Positions 56,994-64,000 of a DNA stretch of 64,000 nucleotides are shown piece after piece. The first letter of the stretch is position 1. The number at the start of each line of letters is the position of its first letter. The position numbers were made by a program, and so were the translations under genes. Below the pieces are notes generated by a model, which was given only the letters and a program-made list of their open reading frames with translations, was not told the origin of the DNA and did no database searches. The stretch spans positions 16,778,400 to 16,842,399 of the forward strand of contig CP034994.1 of assembly GCA_004026145.2 (NCBI GenBank). The letters are read 5' to 3'. The DNA is from Takifugu bimaculatus (Eukaryota; Chordata; Actinopteri; Tetraodontiformes; Tetraodontidae).

Positions 56994-58330
56994 AGTGTCC
57001 CTGCTCCAGTGACCCAGACTCAGCCTCTCTGGCCTCCAGAATCTCCAGAATCACCAGAATCGCACCATCGAGACCCACTTCAATTACACAACCTTGAACG
57101 ACACAAAACCTTGATCTTCTTGCGCTAATGATTGCTGAGTGCTTAAACGTGCACGCGTCCTTAATCAGATTCCAGTTGTCTTTAGCATATATTTGCTCTT
57201 TTGAACCAGTAGGAGGTCTTTCAGGATGACTCTACTGGAGGAAATAACCCCCCTTGACCACCGCACATTTAATGGAAATATCACTCAACTATAACAGGCG
57301 TCTATAAATCTGAAGCAGCTATGTGTCTGTAGAATGTTCCACAGCTTTACCTTAGTAGAAACATATAGAAACATGGATTGTTGTAAGTTTTAGATGCACC
57401 TTCTTATTTTTAATACCACAGTTATAGTCCTAAATAATGCTGCTCCAGCTAATCTGTTTTTAGTTCTGGACTAGGACCTGGAATATTCCTATCCTGTTTT
57501 AAATGTAAAGATTGCATAGCTGTGCACGTCTAATTCATTAACGATCACTGGATATATGTTGCAATGTTCCATTTTCTATATTTGACTACATATTGAGACA
57601 CTAAATTCCAAATGTTGACATGTACCATCGCGAGGTTTCGTCAGGCCTGTTTAACTCGGCACCAGATGAGAACACAGCTGAACGGTCCTGCTTGGTCTCC
57701 CGTGCATGAGCAGCATCTTAACGTGGGCGTCTCACCGGCGTGCTGAATATTGCAAAAGTAAAGAAAAGTCTTTAGTGGGTCCGTGTCATGTTCCCGACTT
57801 TGTCCCACTAACCTGGAGATGAATCTTTGATGACCTCATCTGCTTACAGACTGAAGAGTGCTCTCTGACAACAGCCGACAGACAGGATGACTGACTCATT
57901 ATCATTAATATTGTTATCATTATTATTATTATTTGGTGTCCTAGAGAAAGAATCTGTCGGCCTGTCTTTTAAGTTAAATTAATATTCCAACATGATAGCA
58001 AATGTCCGTTGACCCGAAGCGTAAACGTGATTTCACCATCACAGATGTTGTAGTTGTTTGGGAATCATTTGCAAATATTTCAAATTAGTGTCATCAGATG
58101 CCATATATTGTTGAAATTAAGACCTGATATAAATGCCATTGCCATTAGATTTTCTATATACGCCTAATCTATGTATATTTGTCCGTCTCTGTACATAGTG
58201 GCCCTCTCTGAATGTTGGTTCAATGTTTCTGTATTGCATTGTATTCATTATTTCAGCCTTGCTTGAATAGAATGTTGCAATTTCAGACTAATTAAACTGA
58301 AAACAATAAATCTTGAATCACCAAATACTG
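56994..58330 (+). terminator. espn: espn 3' UTR with poly(A) signal
   Basis: 1.3 kb of AT-rich UTR. AATAAA at 58305-58310 is the likely signal, with further candidates at about 58364 and 58398. Confidence 0.65.
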
Positions 58331-58419
58331 TTAAAATTGTGCTGGTGTATGTTGTTATTTATTGTAATAAAGTGACCCATTAAAAACCTCTGCATATCAA
58401 TAATAAAGGCTTTGATTGA

Positions 58420-59400
58420 TGTTAAGGGGTCACAGTTTACCAAACTTTAAGGAAGCCAGAGACAGTTTGGGATACAGCCTGCATATTTAAATGAAATGTT
58501 ACACTATAAATTAATTGTGCTGATGAGTCTGGAAGTTGTGAAGGAAATGAGAAATTACAGAGTTATTATATTCAAGTTTGACATGTTTATGCCCCTAAAG
58601 TGTTCACTTAAACAAACTTTTAATTAAATATGTGTAATTTGCTGTTCAGCTGATATTTTTTTTGCCACTTTCCCAATTTTAAGGTTTTGGAAAAAACTGG
58701 GTCACATACTGATTAAGTTTCTTGAGGCAGGAGAACCAATGAGAAGATTTAATAAGCCGGTGCAACAGAAGAAATGCAGCATAATTTATGGCTGCAGCAG
58801 GTACAGATGTACAGGAAAACTTTATTGTATATATCATAACCTGGTGCAAAGATACTGTGCTGAGATCAAGGTGGTGACATGGCAGAATACCAAACTTCAG
58901 AAAGATTTTTAATGGACAGCAAAGCTTCGTTTGATGGCAAACAGGTAAAACAGGAACTGATGTGCTCAGGACTGCAGCGTAGAAGAGGAAAAGTCTAAGC
59001 TGAAGTCAAAGTTTAAAGTGTGTGAGATTTATTAATGAAGGCTAAAAATGCTGATCCGATTACACATTATTAATATTTATGTGCTGGATGGATGGATGGA
59101 GTTCATGCAGGTGTAAATAAAGCCAGACAGTAGATTGACAGCTGCAGCTGTTCTGTTTGGTCACCAGGGGGCGATAATCCCCAAGCTGTTTCGAGTCCAG
59201 ATGGGGTTTCTTTCAGTTTGACTGATAGAGAAATTAATTCACAATATATGAATATATTTTACTGTTACATCCAAAGATGAACACCAACCCGGTGGACACT
59301 GGGGGGGGGGGGGGGCACCCGAACCTGGGCTGGCTTTATTTGGCATGTTTCCCAGCCTCCCAGAATTTACACTTTAATTACCTCCATTTCAGACACTCCT
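58420..59400. other. Intergenic between espn and arhgef16
   Basis: About 1 kb with no gene. A short GGATGGATGGA patch near 59085 and a G-run at 59301-59315. Confidence 0.6.
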
Positions 59401-59686
59401 CTCTGGCCCGGCGGTCGTTGCCCGTTTCAGTTTCGCGGTTCGGGTTCGGGTTCGGGTCCGACGCTCACCTGTGGTGACGTAGGCGCTTAATGGGCGACCG
59501 CGAGACGAGGAGGAAGTGAGCGCGCGAGGCAGAGCACTATGTGACGGAGCTGCGTCCCGGAGGAGTCCCGCCGCTGCCCGCCCCCTCAGCCCGCTCAGCC
59601 CGCTCAGCCGCCCAGCCGCAGCTCTCGTCGCCGCGTCGCCATCCAGGACGGAGGCGGTCGTGCGTGCAGGGCTCCACCGCGCCCAG
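59400..59686 (+). promoter_or_regulatory. arhgef16: arhgef16 CpG promoter and 5' UTR exon 1
   Basis: A sharp switch to CpG-rich DNA includes a GGGTTC repeat, GGTGACGTAGG (CRE-like) and many GC boxes. It ends in the donor CCCAG|GTAAGC at 59686. There is no long reading frame, so the exon is taken as non-coding. Confidence 0.65.
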
Positions 59687-59875
59687 GTAAGCGAGGCGGC
59701 TGTTCCCTGCGCCGTTCCCGGGTGTCGCCTGGCTCTTTCCCACCATGGGAATGCGAGAGCGAGGCCGACATGTTCGCTCCCACCCTAATCCGTCTCTCCG
59801 AGACAAGTTTCCCCTGTGAGAGTTCAGTTTTGCAACCTGTCGCTTCTAACTTAATTGTTGTTGTTGTTGTTTCAG

Positions 59876-59933
59876 CTGCGTTAAGGTGTTTAGGCTTCAT
59901 AACGAGCTGACGTGACAGTAAATGTGCGTCCAG
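59876..59933 (+). other. arhgef16: arhgef16 5' UTR exon 2
   Basis: The acceptor GTTGTTTCAG and the donor TCCAG|GTAAGA enclose 58 bp with no useful ATG. Assigned by position upstream of the coding start. Confidence 0.5.
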
Positions 59934-60597
59934 GTAAGAGGATTTATTTAAAGAAAATGTTTGGATTTATTTTCTTGTAGTCTCTCTCTCTCACACATGC
60001 ACACGCACACGCACACATTAGATATGGGAGCCCCACCATAGGTCACCAGAGGTATTTAAGGGTCGTGTAGAACGTTACATTTTAGTCACATGCAGCTTAT
60101 GTTTGGGTTCTCTTTAGGACCCAGTACTTTTTTCCCCATTGAATCCTGCGTACAACAACACAGTTGTGGGTCAGGTCCCACCGTGGAGCCGACTGTAGCG
60201 TTTTCATGTTCTGGTTGGGCCCTGGTACCGAGTGGCTACTCCTGTGACACGCTGTCAGTGCCCTCGGTGACCTGGAGCAAGATACTGAACTTTTAATCAC
60301 TTCCTTGTGTGTGTAAATTGTGTATTTGGTTTCTCTCTTGACACCAATTTCAGTAATGCGTTCTATTGTCTTTTGCTTTTCGCCCTCATTGATTCATACT
60401 TGCAAATATAGTCTTGCATTGCTTCTTTGACATCTTTGATCTTTAATATCTCTTTTTACATGAAATGAACTGGGGGGGAAAACCTGTTAAAAGTTTTCAT
60501 CGGTTGTGTTTTCTGCTTGTAGTCTTTCAGATGCCACCAACTGTTTAGGTCCTAAAGCGCTCGCCACACTGGCCTGAGGTGTCAGGGAGGGGTCGTC

Positions 60598-61144
60598 ATG
60601 TCCCAGGGACAGTCAGACAGCCGGTTGGGCGACGAGGCCCCTCTCATTCTGGAGAGCCACTTCTCCACAGTTCTCCACATATCCGAGCCAGAGGACGACT
60701 GCTCCCCAGGTTCCCCCCAGCAGGAACCACAGCAGAAAGATGTAGTAGACAGGACTTGTGGTGCCTCAGGTGGTTCTGAGCACCCAGAGTCCAGCCGCGC
60801 TTAAAACCGGCACCCACCAGCTCATTCCTAAGAATCTAGCCGCGGCCAGCCGGCCTAAACACCGCCACCACACGACTGTGGTCACCTTCCCGATTGGACT
60901 AGAGCACGCCAGCACTCGGACCCGTCATTCAACGCAGGGCTCGGATGTGTCCTGGGAGGACTACGACAGCGATGGAGACGGTTTGGCCTTAAGAAGGAAC
61001 CGGAGGAACAAGTCCTACAGAGCAGCTGTGACCAGTTTGGACATCGAAGCCATGGCAGGAGGAAAAGGATCCGCATCCACGTTGAAACCTGTCAAAGAAA
61101 GCAGAGCCCCCAGTCCCAGTCCAGGCCGCAGCCCCCGGCGCAAG
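60598..61144 (+). CDS. arhgef16: arhgef16 first coding exon (one apparent extra base)
   Basis: ATG 60598 reads MSQGQSDSRLGDEAPLILES and HFSTVLHISEPEDDCSPGSP, and stops at 60802-60804. The next frame is open over the conserved VLSTQSPAALKTGTHQLIPK, DVSWEDYDSDGDGLALRRNR and PGRSPRRK, ending at AAG|GTAGCA. The switch must lie at about 60700-60775. Exon length 547 is 1 more than a multiple of 3. Confidence 0.88.
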
Positions 61145-63803
61145 GTAGCATCATCCGAGCTACCTCCTTGATCTCTAACGCTTAAAAAGCAGCATTTACG
61201 GATACGTAGACGTTGGCTAATCCGGCTCACGAGTGTCACAGTATTACGGACTCGTCGTGCTTAACTGTGGCTACGTTTCTGTTTTCCTCTGCAGAGAACC
61301 TTTGGGAGGAAGAGGAACCAGAACCAGCGTGGCTCCTTCAAGGATGGTATGTTTACTAAAGTGTCAGCCTGTCTGCCTCCGTAAACCCGGCCGTGCGATC
61401 GCTCCTAGATCGGGAATAACGACTGATGCTGTCAGATGCTGGTTAGGACATGTTGATGCATCTCTCCTTGTCCATGTTGAGGAACTGTGCCTTCAGGCAA
61501 CGGAAAGGACCAAACATGGGATCTTGCTTCATTTCCAGCAGAATAGTAAATTATTGGGTTCAGAAGTTTTTTATCGGCAGGTCTCTCTGACATCATTTAT
61601 TTAACTAATTATACCACAGATCTCAGCGTTGTATTTCAGTTAAGAAATCAGTGTGGAGTCTTTAGTCCAGGGGTGTTGAAGCCCAGGCCCCAAGGGCCAC
61701 AATCCAGCCAGGTTTTCTGACCTACCAGGTAGAAAAGGCTTTCAGATATTACAAGCAGAAACATGTTCTGTAATTGGAGCATGTGCGACACAGGTTACAA
61801 CTCTGGTATGCAAAAAAAAGTGAACGGCTATAATTAACCCCAGATTCCCCTGACCTTACTGTATATGTATACGTGACCTTAAATGATAAAACAGTGCCGG
61901 GCTGTAATACTCTGTTTCCTTAAATCTACATTTGCAGAGAGACTTTTTACTCTGTTGACACCAAAATGCCAAAAAAAAATCATTATTTTTAGATAAAGCT
62001 GCCGTTCTCATTGAAGCTGCTACTGACGTTGAATTCTGTTGATCTGCCAGCTACGCCGCGCCTTTACCAGGAGATCCGTGAGCGTGGGCTCAACTCCACC
62101 ATCCAGGATGAGCTGCTGGATGACTTTGTGATGGTGGAGGCTCCCGTGGAGGACCAGGCCATCGTGGTGAAGAGCTACCGGCCTATCCAGCTCACCTGGA
62201 GCCAGCTGCCACAGGTGGACTTCTAACAGTGGTTTTATTTTTACCAATAACCCGATTATTTAAATGCTGTCACACAGAGGTCTGTTTAAGTGAAATAACC
62301 ACCAATATCCAAATATTTCCCACCATAATATCGTGCAGAACATTTTTCTGGACACTATTCAACACTGTAACTCAGCGCAAAGTAGGAAATTGGGACCATG
62401 TGTCGGGTTTTGTCCGGATATTGTTGTGAAAAGCGAATGCCGGGCGTGGATCCTCTTAGCCGCTGGGATAGAGGCGCGTGGAAAACACTTAGAATAATTA
62501 AATTGTTTCTGTCAACAAGCCTACACACAACAGCCACAGCAAGCTCATTGTGTCAATGCTGTCGAGCTGCGGTTGACTGCCATAGCGTGGTGCGTTCAGG
62601 CTCTATATTAGCTGTCAGTGCACATACAGTATTAACAATAGGAGTGTGGTGGTCGGGTGTAACAGTAGTTATTGTTCGTCTCTCCAAAGGTGAAGGAAAC
62701 GGGCATCCTGACCATGATCTCGCCACAGGAGAGGAAGAGACAGGAGGTACGTATGCGTCTACCTGCCAAAGATTACATGCAACCGCTCGTGCTTCACTCT
62801 CAAGCCCGCACGTTGAGCTTGTGGGCAAAGGAAACGATACCATCATCACCACGCACTTCCCATCGGCTCACTTTTTGAGTGATGTTTGTAGGAAATAAAG
62901 GATGCCCTAGTGGAACATGCTGGCACTTGTGAAATGTTTCTTTTCCAGTTTAGCAACACAGCCTCTGTCAACACCAAAGGTCCACCTTATGTTCACCAGT
63001 CACCGGAGCAACGCCACACCCTGACGCTGTTCCGCCTGTGTTTAAGTGCTTCGACTTGCTGTTTTGCTCGTTTGCTCGTCCCAGTCAGTTTAATTTAGTC
63101 AAATATTTGAACCTTGTTTGCTAGAGGGTCTGCAGAGACACCAGGATGATCATTCCTCTTCCCCACTGATGTTCACGCGCTGAAATATCAGAATGAGTCT
63201 CAGATTTCCAGGAAGTGCTGCTGACGGTGTAACTCATCTATTGCACTTTGGTCCTCTGTACTTTGAAATGTGAGTCATCGTCACAAACGAGGAGTTGATC
63301 CAACGCCACCACTTCAGCATACGCAGTAAAAACAAGTATACACACTCTTCAATCATGTCCTGCTCAGAATCTACTTGTCTGCTATTATAGGGAGTTCCTT
63401 TTGAATCAACTATGACTATTTCTGCTAAATATTTCAGTTGATTCCATAGAAATGAGTATCTAGACCCATGCCTAGATGTCCCTCCATTCTTCCTCATTGT
63501 GGTTCTTTTTATTTTTACTCACACATGCATCATCACACCGTCTCATTTGCCTACCAAGAACTTGACTCTGCAGTGTGACACTAAAAAGCACACGTGACAG
63601 ATTCTGATTCCTCCTCAGGCTGATCTTTGCGCTCTTTGACAGGCCATTTTTGAAATCATCACGTCGGAGCATTCCTACCTGCACAGCCTGGGCATCCTGG
63701 TGCGGCACTTCAAGGATAACGAGGCTCTGAGGAAAACCATGACCACCACGGAGCATCATCATCTCTTCTCCAACATCGCTGTCATCCACCAAATCAGCCA
63801 AAG
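60598..63803 (+). CDS. arhgef16: Rho guanine nucleotide exchange factor 16 (ephexin family), 5' part
   Basis: ARHGEF16 (Ephexin-4) activates RhoG and acts with EphA2 and ELMO in cell migration. Exons seen: 60598-61144, 61295-61346, 62051-62214, 62690-62746 and 63643-63803, all joining in phase. Landmarks shared with vertebrate ARHGEF16 are VLSTQSPAALKTGTHQLIPK, SYRAAVTSLD, FGRKRNQNQRGSFKD, RLYQEIRERGLNSTIQDELL, AIVVKSYRPIQLTWSQLPQ and SPQERKRQEAIFEIITSEHS. Then comes the start of the DH (RhoGEF) domain with HHHLFSNIAVIHQISQ. The rest of DH, PH and SH3 are to the right of the window. The first coding exon needs one base skipped to link the N-terminal 50 residues to the conserved part. Confidence 0.95.
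61295..61346 (+). CDS. arhgef16: arhgef16 coding exon 2
   Basis: Acceptor CTGCAG; codes RTFGRKRNQNQRGSFKD; donor GATG|GTATGT, phase 1. Confidence 0.93.
61668..61735 (+). mobile_element. Solo hAT-like repeat end
   Basis: CAGGGGTGTTGAAGCCCAGG followed by GGGCCACAATCCAGCCAGGT resembles the end of common fish hAT-derived repeats. No second end or target duplication was found. Confidence 0.4.
62051..62214 (+). CDS. arhgef16: arhgef16 coding exon 3
   Basis: Acceptor TGCCAG; codes ATPRLYQEIRERGLNSTIQD through VKSYRPIQLTWSQLPQ. Phase 1 in, 0 out. The YQEIRERG block is an ephexin-family hallmark before the DH domain. Confidence 0.95.
62690..62746 (+). CDS. arhgef16: arhgef16 coding exon 4
   Basis: Acceptor CCAAAG; codes VKETGILTMISPQERKRQE; donor GAG|GTACGT. 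57 bp, phase 0. Confidence 0.93.
63643..63803 (+). CDS. arhgef16: arhgef16 coding exon 5 (start of DH domain)
   Basis: Acceptor TGACAG; codes AIFEIITSEHSYLHSLGILV, RHFKDNEALRKTMTTTEHHH and LFSNIAVIHQISQ; donor AAAG|GTGCAG, phase 2. The gene continues past the right edge. Confidence 0.95.
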
Positions 63804-64000
63804 GTGCAGAAACCAGAACCAGAGAGAAACCAGACTTGTTTTGTTTGTGTGTGGACAAATGAAGATCAGAGAAAGATCGATGGCGCGATTGTGAATTTTG
63901 AAATGTGTGTTGCGACTGTTGCCTCTTGCAGACTGTTGGTTGTCGTTCCTCTTTGAATTATTGTCCAGATTTTGTTGTGTTCCATCATGAGTAAACTCTC

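Overview
This window looks like teleost fish nuclear DNA: spliced genes with GT-AG introns, many CA/GT, GATA, GA and ATT microsatellites, a fish-type non-LTR retrotransposon remnant and small non-autonomous DNA transposons. Five protein-coding genes can be read by exon-level conservation. From left to right they are acot7 (minus strand, first hot-dog half only, runs off the left side), two hes2-type bHLH-Orange repressor genes (minus), espn (plus, complete) and arhgef16 (plus, 5' part only, runs off the right edge). The order acot7(-), hes2(-), espn(+) is the same as on human chromosome 1p36; arhgef16 sitting directly beside espn is not.

Region 1 (1-14300) is acot7: two alternative first exons in a CpG-rich segment at 13.0-14.3 kb, then four exons down to 4751, separated by repeat-bearing introns that include a hAT-like MITE with an 8-bp target duplication at 288-693. 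Region 2 (14300-24000) holds the tandem hes2 pair, 7 kb apart, with a decayed LINE between them (about 19490-21500). The last exons of the two genes are about 95% identical while their flanks are unrelated, which points to gene conversion. The left copy carries an extra base that removes the WRPW Groucho-binding end, and the right copy has lost the intron inside its bHLH. Region 3 (24000-33400) has no recognisable protein gene; it holds microsatellites and one candidate spliced non-coding transcript. Region 4 (33427-58330) is espn: ankyrin repeats, proline-rich segments, WH2 and then two alternative ends. One is the classical actin-bundling tail (55827-56993, with a 12-nt microexon). The other is a 2-kb terminal exon with its own poly(A) signal (51181-53224) whose product resembles the tail of espin-like (ESPNL) proteins. 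Region 5 (59400-64000) is the promoter, two 5' UTR exons and five coding exons of arhgef16, up to the start of the RhoGEF domain.

A pattern crosses the genes. Five otherwise well conserved coding exons (acot7 alternative exon 1, hes2 left copy last exon, espn exon 11, espn long terminal exon, arhgef16 first coding exon) each need exactly one base to be skipped to stay in frame. All five shifts are in the same direction. This is most easily explained by insertion-type consensus errors in the assembly, so the apparent frameshifts, including the loss of WRPW, need read-level confirmation before any biology is inferred. espn and acot7 otherwise look intact and functional.
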